From Delphinus delphis (Eukaryota; Chordata; Mammalia; Artiodactyla; Delphinidae), in NCBI RefSeq assembly GCF_949987515.2, contig NC_082687.1, positions 19,824,148 to 19,888,147 of the forward strand: a stretch of DNA of 64,000 nucleotides. Direction: 5' to 3'. How positions within the stretch are numbered: the stretch's first letter is position 1; each line of letters starts with the position of its first letter. A program made the translations under genes and the position numbers. This document shows positions 24,706-38,149 of this stretch, in pieces. Below the pieces are notes generated by a model that had not been told where the DNA came from, made no database searches, and worked only from the letters and a program-made list of their open reading frames with translations.

Positions 24706-26068
24706 ATTAAATACATTTTTAGAAATCACTATATATTTAATTCCTGTTCTCTTCAATTTGTTTCCTTTTGCTTGCAAAATCATAAGGTTTTTAAATAAAC
24801 TGTGCTCTGTTCTTGAAGACTAAAACAATCTTATTGCAGTGAAAGCAATTAAAACCCCAAGTTCTGTACTTAAAAGCTATCCTTTCTCAGCATATAACTT
24901 CTACTGAAAAGGCTTCATGAGGAGATCTGTAAATGCCATCATTTCAAAACATATTTCAAAGTGATCTGCTATACACACATTGATTTGCTATACATACAAT
25001 GCATACAGCGGTGCATTGTCCCAAAGCATCCAAGAGGTCTCCAGAATCCACTGTCAATCCACCTGCCTGATTTGAGAAAACTTACTGGGATAAAATGGAT
25101 GACATTTATGAAACCGCTCTGAAAGAAGCAAGTATGCTTTCTGAAAAAAGCACGTAAGTATATACAGCATCATTTATTAGTATTATTTCTTTAAATTGAA
25201 TAACTCTAATAGATACGGTTCTTACATTACAGAAAGGAGAAGTGATGACCTAGCATAAAATATGCTATGAGCCATTAATTCTGTGAAGAAAAACATAAAT
25301 GCAGTGATGGTTCTAAGAGATGAAATCCTTGCACTTATAAGGGCCTGCACAGAACAATGAACAGAGCTAGACAGTTATCATTTGGAACTAAGAACGCAGG
25401 TGAAGGACATTAAATTATTAAATTATGTATGTAATACATCCTCAGTTCCAAATGCAAAAGAAACATTCCTTGAGTTGCATCCACTTAGCACATTTTCATT
25501 TTCTAGAAAGCTGTCCACGATTTATTTGAAAATGCACAGGACCATTGGTATTCTCTCTCTTACACACACACAGACATAAAGACAGACACAGCATAGACAT
25601 AAACATAGATACAAATATATACCGTCCCAAGTAAATACCGTTCAATTTTAATTTACCAGTTTTAGTTTAACTCAAAAGGCTCTCACTGTTCAGAACTTTG
25701 AAATAACAAAATGCTATTTACTTTAACAAGTTATTCCCTTCTGAATGTGACATCCTAACAAAAGAAGAGAGGAAAGTCCCATGGAGACATACTATAGAAT
25801 ACAAGCTTTACCCACAAGGCCAAACACCCGGGAAGATATCTCTCCTTCAGCAAAAATAAGTCATTTCATCCTCTGTCAATGAGATCCTAGATCAAACAAT
25901 CAAGGAGAATCACTTTCAAATCACTATTAGTACAAACTACTGAAAAAGAGTTATCTGTTGGACCAGGAATATTTTAAACTACAACAGAAAGGCCTTCCAC
26001 ACTGTGGAAAGCAAAAGGTCACCCTTAGTCAATTCATAACCCAGATGTGTCATTCCAAATTTAAATTA

Positions 26069-26302
<234 letters not shown>

Positions 26303-26415
26303 TCAAGTGAGTAGGGTTACTTTCCTATTTGGGGATGAAATAAAAGAAAATCATCATTGTCTAAAAAAGGGCTCCATCTTTTTGAGGCATCAGCAGGATT
26401 TTTAAGAGTGTGTCA

Positions 26416-26709
<294 letters not shown>

Positions 26710-27199
26710 TCAGTCAACAGGATACCACCAATATTTCTTGAAAGTCTAAGCGATGCACAGAAGTGGATGTGTTATGTGTTGAGAAAGACAAATGTCTCCA
26801 CCAGAAAGTCTTTCATAGTAGATAGGAAACCCTAATCACATAAAAACAGAAAAAAACTTATGGGAGGGAGAAAGGAAAGGAAGAGATTGACAGGCCTTGA
26901 ACAAACCACTTGAAAAACATTTCGCTTTGGTTTCACCTTCAAACAATCCTTTCGACTTGTATGAACAAATTCTTACGACTGCCTTCCTAAAGTGTAACTG
27001 ATACTAACCAAGAATTTGATTTATTCACATTCTTTAAAGTAAAAGAAGTTTGTCAAAGACTAAATTTAAAGTCTCTTCCATGTTACAATTGAAATGTGAG
27101 ATCCATATTTAAAGCATGATGATATCAAGGAACATTTATTTTAATCTATCTTATGCCACTGTGTGACTGCGGGCAAGGAATCTGGGCCTAAGTTTCTTC

Positions 27200-27330
27200 A
27201 ATTGTGAAGTGAAGAGAGTGTACTCAATGGTTCATTTATTTTTCAATGACTTATTAAGTTTCCACGGTATTCAGGTAGTGTGCTGCATGTTTAGGCTGTA
27301 ACAACGTGGTCCCTACAAGCTCTAAATCTC
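27200..27330. repeat. L2/MIR-like scrap
   Basis: 'ttattaagtttccacggtat' and 'caacgtggtccctacaagct' resemble the 'accta(c/t)ta..ccagg' core of old LINE/SINE tails. Weak. Confidence 0.3.
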
Positions 27331-27639
27331 AATGATTCTCTTAACAAATTCCATGAAGTGTGATTGGAACAGGCTTGCTTTTACACAACACTTCTTTCCA
27401 CTTTGAAACAATAATAAAAATAGAAAACCCTACAACAGACCCTTTGCAAGAATTCAAATTTCAATCAAATTTACAAAATTGTATAAAATCAAATGACAAA
27501 TGCCAACTGTAACATCTTCCAGAAACTGTGGAAAAAGATAATAAAAGGCAAATTCATTTTTAAGCAGGGAAGCAATTTTCAATTAACTGGAGAACATTTT
27601 ATTCCTAGTTCTCCTTCCTGCAACTCTACCTCAGCAGCT

Positions 27640-27760
27640 AATCAACATATTTATTGAACACCTGCAATTTGTACAACAGTGTACTGTATGCTATGCAAAG
27701 TGCACAGAAGTGGAAAATACAGCTTCTATCTTCAAGAAGCGTATTTACCTTGGAGAAACA
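27640..27760. repeat. L2/MIR-like scrap
   Basis: 'atttattgaacacctgcaat' and 'cttcaagaagcgtatttacc' resemble an L2 tail in reverse. Confidence 0.35.
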
Positions 27761-28027
27761 AGATGTAAAGTATACGACCGACTCTTTTAAAAATGTGCAA
27801 CATATATCAGCTGAAAAGGGCTTCCTTCAGAGCAATCATGTGCGCGGTTGTGCGTGTACTCTGACGTCACTTCATTGCTCAAAACTGTTTGGGGACCTCC
27901 TTTCAGAATTGAAGGTAGATCCTGCCACACATCTTTTCACTGTTTCATTAGTGACAAATCTTCAGCTTTGAGGGATGTTTTTTGTTTGTAGACACAGCCA
28001 AAAGTCATTTGGTGCCAATAAATTCTT

Positions 28028-28230
28028 TTTTTTTTTGCGTTATGCGGGCCTCCCACTGTTGTGGCCTCTCCCGTTGCGGAGCACAGGCTCCGGACGCGCA
28101 GGCTCAGCGGCCATGGCTCAGGGACCCAGCCGCTCCGCGGCATGTGGGATCTTCCCGGACCGGGGCACGAACCCATGTCCCCTGCATCGGCAGGCGGACT
28201 CTCAACCACTGCGCCACCAGGGAAGCCCTG
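28028..28230 (-). mobile_element. CHR-type SINE, full length
   Basis: TSD gccaataaattctt at 28014-28027 and 28233-28246. Short T-run for the A-tail. Confidence 0.95.
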
Positions 28231-28319
28231 GAGCCAATAAATTCTTAAATTAATATGAAAGGAGGGAGGATTGTCAGTAGTAGTTGCTAGCTGTTAGTAG
28301 CGGTAGAAACAGTAACAGC

Positions 28320-28490
28320 AAAGGCATATGGTGTTTATTATGTGCCAGGCACTGTACTAAGCAATTTAGATATTTCATTCCTTTAGAGCCATTCTATGAG
28401 TTAAGTACTGCTATTATCCATCATTTTATGGTTGAGGACACTAAAGCACAGAAAGGCTGGTGAACTTCCTAGGGATACAAAAGAAAGAAG
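28320..28490 (-). repeat. MIR SINE
   Basis: It contains 'tattatgtgccaggcactgt' and then 'tgctattatcc', the MIR antisense core. Confidence 0.75.
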
Positions 28491-30217
28491 TGTGCTTTTT
28501 CTAGTAACTGTTCTACTACTCGAAACTTATGGTGGGGGGTAGGGAACACCTCCTGTTTGTGATAAAGTCTGAAGGCAATTTGCAAGGAGAATACCCCCTT
28601 TCTCTCAAAAACACTGGAAGCAACATTGGAATAAGTATTTAACCTCCTTTTACTTTAAAAGGCAATTCTCATCCGCATAAAAAGAATTCCATCTGGTTTT
28701 CAAATGTGGTCTTTTTACTGTATAGTGTTAAAAACATAAACTGAGGCAAATGAAAAAGTTTAAGATCTTATTTGATCAAGAATGGGTTCCAATCTGGCAG
28801 TGTCAAACCAGAAGTGGTTAGGAGCATTCCATGGACAGGAAGCTCAGGGAGACACTTTTACTGAAGAAAGACGGAAGCAAAGCAAGAAAATTATTGACTG
28901 GCTACGGCTTAAAGCCTAGATGGCTGTTTGCAATGGATTGTCCTTAGGTTTTGATTTTGTAACATTGAGACATTTACAGGCTTAGATTTTGGATTGCTTG
29001 TATATGACATTACAGCCACCTCAGCTTAATTGTCTCCTTGTTTAATTAATTTAATTAATTGATATATCTTAAATGCACAACATAATAAACAACAGTGACT
29101 TAGTTCATGTCAAATGGGTAGCTTGGATAAGAAATGCTCCGGATCAGGAAGCAATTATTGCCAAAAGAGAAACAAAGGCAGTCATGAGAAAAAGCCACAG
29201 AGGAAGTGACCTTGGCTTTGCAAAAACCTACTGCCAAGATACATTTAATAAGACCCCTTGTTTCTCTCTTCCAACTTGGTTTACCTAATCACATATTTAT
29301 AATTTCCTTATTTACTTGTGATGATTTAGGGGAAAGATTATAAGACCAAGTCTTGACTGCCTGATATTTTGTACAGAGTCTGTACACAAACTCCTTTAAT
29401 TTGGAAAAAGAAATTAAATTAATGTATCAGGCATGGTTCTCTTACCTCTGAGTACAGATATTACTGACTCTATTTATTATGCTTCCTTTTAGCCTTATAA
29501 TCTTAGGTCTCAAATGACACTGTTGGGTAAGTTGACAGTTATACATTTTTAATAGTCTTAGAACAAATGAAAGAAGGCAAACATTCACAAACAGTTCTCT
29601 TTTAATTCAGCTGGAACAAAGTCACTGTGCAGAGAGACAATTAAGTCAAGTCCCTTTAGTTAAATTAGGGACTATTCTTCTCTTTCCCTTTATTTTTTAT
29701 TTTTCTTTGCTGTTGTTGCTTGCTTGCTTTCTTCCTTGTTTGACTTGTATACTAAATGTGAGGCTCTTTCTAACCTCAGCCAGGATAAGGCAACTCAATC
29801 TAGTGAAAAGACCATCACTAGATGGTCCAGGAGAACCAAGTTCTTGCTCGGCTCTGACAAGAATTACTGTGTAATCATCAGCAAGGCTCTTAACATTGCT
29901 CACCTTAGTAATTAATGAAAATGAAAGTCAAAGCAAAGTGCAGACTAATCAGAATAGGGGGGGAAAGAATAGCATGGAACAAAGTTATGAGAGGAGAGAG
30001 GACACTGAGTAGAATCCCAACACAAGTACGGAGGGGAAGAAGCATAAAGTAAAAGGAAAAAATGTACTAAGAAATCAAATGGAAGAAGGCAGGTATGCGT
30101 ATTGCAGAGCAGTCTGAGTTTAAGCAAGGAGGAAGAAGACCAAAGAGGGACACAAGGAGAAGGAGGAGTGGCACGAGTTGGGAGGAAAAGGAAGAGAAAT
30201 CAAAAGAGGAAGACGAG
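28491..30217. other. intron DNA, nothing assigned
   Basis: No element recognised. Small open frames at 29073 and 29724 lack features. A purine-rich tract runs from about 29950 to 30217. Confidence 0.4.
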
Positions 30218-30417
30218 GGGCTTCCCTGGTGGCGCAGTGGTTGAGAGTCCGCCTGCCGATGAGGGGACATGGGTTCGTGCCCCGGTCAGGGAAGATCCCA
30301 CATGCCGCGGGGCGGCTGGGCCCGTGAGCCATGGCCGCTGAGCCTGCGCGTCCGGAGCCTGTGCTCCGCAACGGGAGAGGCCACAGCGGTGAGAGGCCCG
30401 CGTACCGCAAAAAAAAA
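30218..30417 (+). mobile_element. CHR-type SINE, full length
   Basis: It runs from gggcttccctggtggcgcag to cgcgtaccgc plus an A-tail. I could not see a clear TSD. The insertion lies at the end of a purine-rich tract. Confidence 0.93.
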
Positions 30418-30551
30418 GAATTTAGCTCTCCTGCATAGGACACAGATCATATAAATATGGCTTACAGCTGCGGTGAAATACTATGCAGAGTAGTGGAGAT
30501 GATGAATATTTTATTTTTCCACATGTAAAGATGCCCAAAACATAGCATTGA

Positions 30552-30554
<3 letters not shown>

Positions 30555-30597
<43 letters not shown>
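30555..30597. repeat. (AT)n microsatellite
   Basis: About 20 uninterrupted TA units. Confidence 0.97.
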
Positions 30598-30602
<5 letters not shown>

Positions 30603-31429
30603 CATGTCTAGTGGGCATCTTTTTGTAAAAGTTATTAATATAATTTCATGATGGTCTAAAGCACAAACATACTTGGAAAGATATATACAAAAATGCGAAT
30701 CATGGTTCTCCCTAGGAGATAATACTGTGGATAATCCTTGGTGTTTTTCTTTTATCTTTTATGGGTGTCCTGGATTTTTTTTTTTTTTTTGCACTTATTA
30801 TATATTATTTCAATACTCAGAAAACAAAACATTAAAGCCATGGGGTGAGAACCTCAGGAGAGGGAAAAGTGAACCTGTGATGACTCAGGAGTTATCATCA
30901 TCGAACAAGGTAAAGCTGAAGAAGCAAGCTGCCTGGCCTGTTTGGTCTGCATTAAAAAGAGGGTGTATTGTCCCACTAAGTGCAACTTCTTTTGTTAAGT
31001 TAATGGCATGAGCACTGTCAGACCTCACTGTGCATTGGAGGAGGCAAGGTGAGTCATGATTAATAAAAATGGTTTTGTGGTTTATTGTCTATATATTTTC
31101 TTGATAAGAAGGTAAAAGTGAGCAACCACTGCAGGTGAAAGTTAAATTTCAAATTCTACATCCCATGCTGAAAGAATTTTGCAGAGCAAGAACTCTGGTA
31201 AAAAAAAAAAAAAAAACGTCAAAAAGGAAAGTAGAAACACTTCAAAAAACGTAACAAAGATGGCAAAAGGAAGTATAAGTAAACAAACAAGAGCTGAAAA
31301 TTGTATGCAAAGGAACATAAAATCTATGCCCATAAAAGAGAAGTGAATGTAATATAAATAAAAACAATAAAATATTATTTTAAGAGGCTGCAAATAAAGA
31401 GAGGTGAGAGTTAAAGAAAGGGGCACTGA

Positions 31430-31550
31430 ATGCTAGCTAGCTTAATGATTAAAGGGTATGGGCTTTGGCACAAAATGGGTGTGAGATTAAGTAATGGCTC
31501 TGCTACATAACAGCTCTGTGTCATTTGGAAAGTTACTTGGGTCCTAGCTA
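31430..31550 (+). repeat. MIR SINE
   Basis: 'gatt(a)aagggtatgggcttt', 'ggctctgctacat' and 'tttggaaagttacttgg' follow the MIR sense order. Confidence 0.65.
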
Positions 31551-31599
31551 ACATAAGACAAGAAAAGGAAATAAAAGGTATACACACATAGGGAAGAAA

Positions 31600-33655
31600 T
31601 AAATAAAACTGTTTTTGTTGGCATATGTCTATGTAGAAAATGCAAAAGAATTTTTAAAAAAAGCTCCTAGAATATAATAAGCAAGTATAGCAAGGTTGCA
31701 GGACACAGGTTAATATATAATAGTTGCTTTCCAATAAACCAGCAATGAATAAGTTGAATCTGAAATTAAAATCATAATACCATTTACATTAGCACCCCCT
31801 AAAAATGAAATACTTAGGTATAAATCTAACAAAATATGTAGAAGATCTATATGAGGAAAAGCACAAAACTATAATGAAAGAAACCAAAGAAAAACTATTC
31901 TGTTCATGCATTAGAGGACTCAACATAGAATTGTCAAGATGTCAGTCCTTCCCAATTTGATCTATAGATTCAGTACAATCCCAGTCAAAATCCCAGCAAG
32001 TTATTTTGTGGATATTTTGTGATTCTAAAGTTTATATGAAAACGCAAAATACCTAGAACAGCTAACACAACATTGAAGGAAAGAAACGAATTTGGAGAAC
32101 TGACACTATCTGATTTCAAGACTTACTATAAACCTACAGTAATCAAGATGGTGTGGTACTGATGAAAGAGTAGACAAACATCAATGGAACAGAATAGAGA
32201 GCCCGGAAGTAGACGCATATAAATACGGTCAACTTGTCTTTGACAAAGAAGCAAAAGCAATACAATGGAGAAAGACAGTCTTCTCAACAAATAGTACTGG
32301 AAGAAGTGGACATCCACATGAATAAAAATAAATAAATAAACCTAGACACAGGTTTGACACCCTTCACAAAAATGAACTCAAAATGGATCACAGACCTAAA
32401 TGCAAATGCAAAACTCTAAAACTCCTAGAAGATAACACAGGAGAAAACCTAGATGACCCTGAGTATGGCCATGACTCTTTAGATACAACACCAAAAGCAT
32501 AATCCATGAAAGAAATAATTGATAGCCTGGACTTTATTAAAATTTTAAAACTTCTGCTTTGCAAAAGACAATGTCAATAGAATGAGAAGACAAGCCACAG
32601 AATGTGAGAAAATATTTGTAAAAGACACATCTGATAAAGGACTTAAAATATACAAGGAGGTCTTAAAACTAAACAATAAGAAAACACAAAACCCTATTAA
32701 ACAATGGGCTAAAGACTTTTACAGACACTTCATCAAAGAAGACATACAGATGGCAGATAAGGATATGACATCATATGTCATCAGGAAAATGCAAATTAAA
32801 GCAAGATAACACTACACACCTATTAGAATGGCCAAACTCAGGAACACTGACAACACCAAATACTGGCAAGGATGTGGAGCAACAGGTACTCTCATTCATT
32901 GCTGGAGGGAATGCAAAATGGTGCAGCCGCTTTGGAAGACATTTTGTCAGTTTCTTATAAAACTAAACATACCCTTCCCATATGATTCAGAAATTATGCT
33001 CCTTGGTGTTTACCCAAAGAAGTTGGAGACTTATGTCCACATCAAAACCTGTTGTTTACAGCACCTTTATTCCTAATTGCCAAAACTTGGAAGCAACTAA
33101 GATCTCCTTAATTAGGTGAATGGATAAATAAACTATGGTACATCCAGACAACGGAATCTTGTTACACACACCCCCAAATGAGCTATCAAGCCATGAAAAG
33201 ACATGGATGAATCTTAAATGCATATTACTAAGTGAAAGAGGCCAATCTGAAAAGGCTACATTCTATGATTCCAACTATTTGACATTCTGAAAATGGCAAA
33301 ACGGGAGACAGTAAAAAGATCAGTGGTTGCCAGGAGCTGGGGAAAAAGAAAGGGATGGATAGGTGGAGCACAGAGAATTTTTAGGGCAGTGAACATACTC
33401 TATATGATACTACAATGGTGGCTATATTACACATTTGTCGAAACCCATGGAATGTACAACACCAAGAGTGAACTATAAACTATGGACTTTGGGCGCTTAT
33501 GATGTGTCAATGCAGGTTCATCAATTGTAACAAAGGTACTGACTTGCTGGGGGATATTGATAATGGGGGAGGCTAGGCAAGTGTGAGGAAGGGGATATAT
33601 GGGAAATCTCTGTACTTTCTTCTCAATTTTGCTATGAACTTAAAACTGCTCTTAA
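31600..33655 (+). mobile_element. degraded L1: ORF2 3' third plus 3' UTR
   Basis: About 2 kb of continuous L1 sequence in the plus direction, antisense to SLC39A8. It shows 'aacatagaattgtcaagatg', 'attcagtacaatcccagtca', 'acctacagtaatcaagatgg', 'acaccaaaagcataatccat' and 'gggaatgcaaaatggtgcag' in ORF2 order, then 3'-UTR text ('gttgccaggagctgggg'). Only short open pieces survive (for example 32582-32809); frameshifts and stops make it inactive. Confidence 0.9.
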
Positions 33656-33659
33656 AAAA

Positions 33660-33795
33660 AAATTACTTGGAATCTGACTTCAGATTCCTTATCTGTAGAA
33701 TGGAGAAAATACTACTACTAACTTCATAGGATTGTTGTGATGATTAAATAAGATGTTTATGAACTGCTAAGTGCTCCGTGAATAGTTATTACTGT
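33660..33795 (+). repeat. MIR SINE, 3' part
   Basis: 'gattccttatctgtagaatg', 'attgttgtgatgattaaata' and 'taagtgctccgtg' fit the MIR sense core. Confidence 0.7.
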
Positions 33796-34284
33796 GTCGC
33801 ACAGATCATTTTACCTAACAAAGTACAGATGAACACAGTATTATTAAAAGGAAGAAAAACAAAAACTGCCTAAGAGAAAAGTGTGCAAGACAGAAGATTG
33901 CTCACATATGATCCCTGAATAAATTCAGGAGCATATTGATCAAGATGATTGGAGAAAATAGGAGAAAAAGTAAATCTACCCAAAAAAGAGCTTTAGAGAA
34001 GTGAGAGGGTGCAGTGACACGTGTTAAAAATAAACAAGGAAAACTTTTAACAAGGGTGCTTGAGCTTGGACATAAATATACACTTGAAGAAAGCTACTGA
34101 GCTTTCAACTACTGGAGTTCAAGGTGTATGAAAGAGTCAGGAGGTTAATTAGCCAGAAGGTAAAACCCACTGTGAAATGTATGCAATCTAAATTAGTAAG
34201 TTTATATGAGTCAGATAACTGACTGGTATAGGAAGAAAGGAATCTCTAAGATGTAAAGTAGTATCTTGCGTATTCAGCATTTCA

Positions 34285-34465
34285 CAGTTTACAAAGCACT
34301 GGCATATATTAGTGTCTTCGTTTCCTGTTGACCTTTACAACATCCTCATGAGTAAAACAGAACAGATAGTAGTATCCTAATTTTAGAGATGAGGAGAATG
34401 ACTGTCTAAGAATATAAATGACTTGCTCGACATCACACAGGAGGTGTTGGGATTAGGCTCCTTAA
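34285..34465 (-). repeat. MIR SINE
   Basis: 'acaacatcctcatgag', 'ttttagagatgaggag' and 'gacatcacacagg' follow the MIR antisense order. Confidence 0.7.
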
Positions 34466-34549
34466 TTAGTTACCAAACACCTATTTTAAAGCAGGCAGGA
34501 ATGGTGCTAGGAACCGAGGACAGAAATATAAATAAAAGATGTTTATTTT

Positions 34550-34591
34550 ACTATAAATTCCAGCAAATTCCATGTTGCTGGAATTTATAGT
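34550..34591. repeat. perfect inverted repeat, 17-bp arms, 8-nt loop
   Basis: The left arm 34550-34566 (ACTATAAATTCCAGCAA) is the exact reverse complement of the right arm 34575-34591. The loop is attccatg. It lies about 25 bp left of the ERVL-like LTR. Confidence 0.95.
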
Positions 34592-34613
34592 CCAAACTCA
34601 AACTTCAGGCCCA

Positions 34614-35077
34614 TGACAATTAATTCCCCTCTGCCCTTTTAGAATGACTCTCCACGCTCTCGCCCCGCTCTCTGTCCTGAAGCTGTTTTCCTGAATGGGC
34701 CACTGCTACAGGCTTCTTATCCTCTGGTTTCCATTTGAAATAGACCACTGGGAAGCCCCAGAGGGAGCTTAGGGGGAGAAAGAAAGGAGAAGTCAGGGTA
34801 CTTATTCCTCTGATACCCCTTTGTGTGGTCACCTCAAGCTGTCAGTGACCCTCAAATGGAGAATACAGCTCTTCTCAAGACAACTCTCTTCCCAGGTTCT
34901 AGTAACTGCTCCTTCTTCGCCATCCTTTGGGCCCAGGGGTGGTAACAACTTTACCATTACTGGTCCCTGGGTCATGCGCTACTCTTATAACCCACTCACA
35001 CCTTATAAATAAATCTTCCTCAAATTATTCTAATCTGAGTAATCCATCTGTTTCCCATTGGGATCCTGATAGAATCA
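34614..35077 (+). mobile_element. ERVL-like 5' LTR (family not assigned)
   Basis: The series 'gggaagccccagagggagct', 'ggttctagtaactgctcctt', 'gggcccaggggtggtaacaa', 'accttataaataaatcttcc' and 'ccatctgtttcccattggga' follows an old mammalian LTR with TATA/poly-A-like signals. It ends in CA at 35077. A diverged second copy lies at 36120-36427. The left boundary is approximate. Confidence 0.6.
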
Positions 35078-35078
35078 C

Positions 35079-35096
35079 TGGTACTGGAAGTGGCCA
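35079..35096 (+). other. leucine-tRNA-type primer binding site of the ERVL relic
   Basis: Immediately after the LTR the sequence reads tggtactggaagtggcc, close to the TGGTNCCAGAAGTGG pattern that follows ERVL LTRs. The match is imperfect. Confidence 0.5.
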
Positions 35097-36119
35097 TAAA
35101 AAACAGACCCCCAAAAATGGAATTTAATTGGGTTTTTCATATATTCAAAGTATGGGGAAGTGGGACATTGGTTGCCCATGGGTGGGCTTCAATTTTCAAT
35201 GAAGCCCAGAACATGAAAGCACTCTGCAAGCTCTAGGCTATATTGCAAGCTTTCCTGCCAGTTGGTTCTTAGGACCCAGCAGAGCCAGTGGAATTGGAAT
35301 AATCTGTGGCAGACAGAGATGCTGAAAGGAGCCTTCTGGCAATCCCTGATCAGAGAATCACAGTGCAGACCCTTAAGATGTTAGGTTAAAGCCATGACCT
35401 TTTTTGCCATAAACTATTCTTTATCTCAAAAGCAGTTCCTTGCTTGTTCCTAGGTCCTTCTAGAGACTTACCTTGTGCCCATGGAACATCTAGTGGCCCT
35501 GAGATCATTCCCAGCAAGCCATAAATCAGCTGTTCCCACCAGCATTCCATCATTAAATTGTATATACGAGTACAAGCCCACACCAGTCTTGAAGACACAA
35601 ATTGCAATGGCAGTCGATTCAGACTCTCATAATCTAAACCTCATAGTTCATCTCTTTCCCCTTAACAACAATAAGGCTACATGGGGCATTTCCTATAGCC
35701 AGTTAACTGTGAATAGTGAGTGTTCCAGCACCAACCAGCTATACAATCTTACTCACAATGAACTTAAAACAATAAAGATAAATCCTCCAAGTGGGCAGAA
35801 CTTTTGAGTGTTGTGTTGAACTTCCTGTAGAAGTAATGGCCTGAGATATACATCTACTCTAACTCATGGGTGGGTGCTAAAAGAGTTGGCCAGGTGATCA
35901 GAGACTTTCAAAAAACAAAACTGGAAACTGCTGGCAGAGATCTGGAAAAAATATATAGATGGACCTCTTGTAAAAGGCACAGAATATGAAGACAATTCTA
36001 TTCCATTAAATCTCTTAAGAGCCTATCACTGAGGATGCTCTCAGTAATAAAGTGAGCGAGAAGACCTGACTATAAATGTCACTTGGTATCTTTCATTGGC
36101 CATCCCAATGTTTGCTTAA
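35097..36119 (+). mobile_element. ERVL-like internal region, heavily decayed
   Basis: About 1 kb between the two LTR copies, so most of gag and pol is deleted. Near 36020-36070 'aggatgctctcagtaataa' and 'gagcgagaagacctgac' resemble the 3' pol end before the 3' LTR in ERVL relatives. The 110-codon open frame at 35475-35807 has no recognisable domain and there is no functional reading frame. Confidence 0.5.
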
Positions 36120-36427
36120 TTTATCCCCCAGGCTCCCTCCTTGAGGGGCAACTTAGGCTGGCTATGTCCCTAATTAAAGGTCACTGCTCCACTGAACAGT
36201 GGCTTTCTGTCCAAGATTAGTTCCCTCCCAGTTCTAGTAGCTTCTTCCTTCCCCTTTCCCTTTGGACATAAGATTGCTAACTGCTCCACCATTTCAAGCC
36301 CCAGGTTTACTGTACTCTCCCCTGTGGTTCACCCACAACTTGCCCAGAGTTTTGTAAACTGCCCTTTTTCTATTTTTTATTTATCCTTGAAAGTGCCACC
36401 TCATTCTGGAAAGGACACGACTGATTC
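36120..36427 (+). mobile_element. ERVL-like 3' LTR, diverged and shortened
   Basis: It shares 'ggctccctccttgagggg', 'gttctagtagcttcttcctt' and 'gtgccacctcattctgg...gactgattca' with the 34614 LTR in the same order. Orientation is plus, antisense to the host gene. Confidence 0.55.
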
Positions 36428-37969
36428 AAAGTTAAATGCTCACTCCACACACAACACTCACAGACTCTTCATATACTATCATGTATATTTGAACAGGAAA
36501 ACTTACAAAAAGGATTAAATAGACACAAAGATATAAAGAGTTAAAGGCACTATACAAATATAAAATTTCGATGGGCTTTGCTTTTATGGCTATATTTTCA
36601 AGAGATTTCAATGGACTTTATAGCTGGTGGTTCCTTTGTCCTTCCTCTAGCCCTTAAGGGTCAGTCTCAGCTCGCTATAACCAAAATCAGACTTCATATG
36701 AGAAAAGAGAAATTAATTTTATCTTTAATGCATATAACCAAATATAATTCAAATGCACTTAGTCTCTAGTCATTTGGTTTCAAGACAAACCTCATAACTA
36801 TTTTCAAAACTCTCTTTGCCAATGAAAATAACCATTAACGAGAAAATAATAATTTCCCGAAAGCTTGAAAATTGTTTCCTTTCCCTCCATCCCTTCTGTG
36901 AGAGGTGATTGAAGTTATTTAGCTCTTTAGGAGTTGAAATAATTGTCTTTCATTTGCAGTTGGGACCATATCATTTTACTGTCCTGATAAAAATAATTTA
37001 GGAGAAATCTGAGGGGTTTTCAAGAAATTATGTTACTATTTTGCCAATGGAACTTAGAGTATATACTAATTAAGTATTTACAGTTACCCTAATGGACTAC
37101 TTACGCCTCTCTAAAAGGATGCCTACTGTTACTACAGATGGAGGAGGGCATTAGTGCTCTGATACGTTTGAGAAGCAGGATATCGTTTCTTAGAAAAAGC
37201 TTACATGATGTACTCCCCAGCCCACACAACTCTCATTGTTACTGAGAAGCCTTAAAGGAAGTCAGAGCACCAGGAAATTGGTTAAATTTTCATTTAAGTT
37301 GGAGAAATTTGTTGCGGGGCTCCTGAAAAATGGGGTTCCCCAACGGCAGGGATATCTACATTGCTCAGCATCAAGTCTCCCAGAATAATTCAGAGGAGGA
37401 AACAGGAGTAGGGTGGGATGTGGTAGAGGAACCAATGCCATGCAGCAGCTGCCTGTGTTGTAATTACCATTTGACATGAATTATGTGAAAAGAACTGAAA
37501 TAAAGAAGATCCCACCCAGTGTACTACAAGTGATTGACTATCGAGCCCTGCAAAAGACGAGGGCAGGCTGTCTGATTGGCAGAGATCTAGAAACGCAAGC
37601 CTCTTAGAGCAAGAAGTCTGGGAAAGTGATAAGAGGCAAGGGGTGACAGGTGACAAGAGGGACAAGAGCAAGTACCAACCACAGTCACCACGACAGAAGA
37701 GGTGATGAGGACCACAGGCGGGCCACTAAGAAACAGGCACTCTGCCAGTAGAGAAGAAGGCGAGCAACAGAGGGTTAGAAATAACCCTGTTCTCTGAAGA
37801 GGCAGCCGGCCCCGGTCTATATTTCAACAGTTTAGAAAAACAGAGCATCTCTACTTTGTATGTGGAGAGTGAGGGGTGAGAACGACAAAGGGGATAAGGG
37901 TACCAGAACCTCATTCCCTCTTAAAGATGCAAATGGATACTCTGAAGATTTGCTCACCAGTTTAAGAAA
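36428..37969. other. intron DNA, nothing assigned
   Basis: No element recognised. Minus-strand open frames between 37262 and 37914 have no domain I know. Confidence 0.4.
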
Positions 37970-38072
37970 TTTGTATTGAGGTATAGTTGATTTACAATAT
38001 TGTGTTAATTTCTGCTGTATGGCAAAGTGATTCAGTTATACATATATATATATACATTCTTTTTTAATATTC
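37970..38072 (-). mobile_element. L1 3' end, reverse
   Basis: It reads 'ttgaggtatagttgatttac' then 'gtatggcaaagtgattcagt', ending in a TA-rich patch. Confidence 0.85.
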
Positions 38073-38149
38073 AAGAAAAGACATTTGATAGTGAGGAATT
38101 GAGCATGAAAGACACAGGATGTACTCAGGGAACTCAGAACAGTAAAGTG

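Noticed and set aside
35475..35807. 110-codon open frame in the large intron
   Set aside because: It sits in the decayed ERVL-like internal region and shows no gag, protease, reverse transcriptase or integrase motif.
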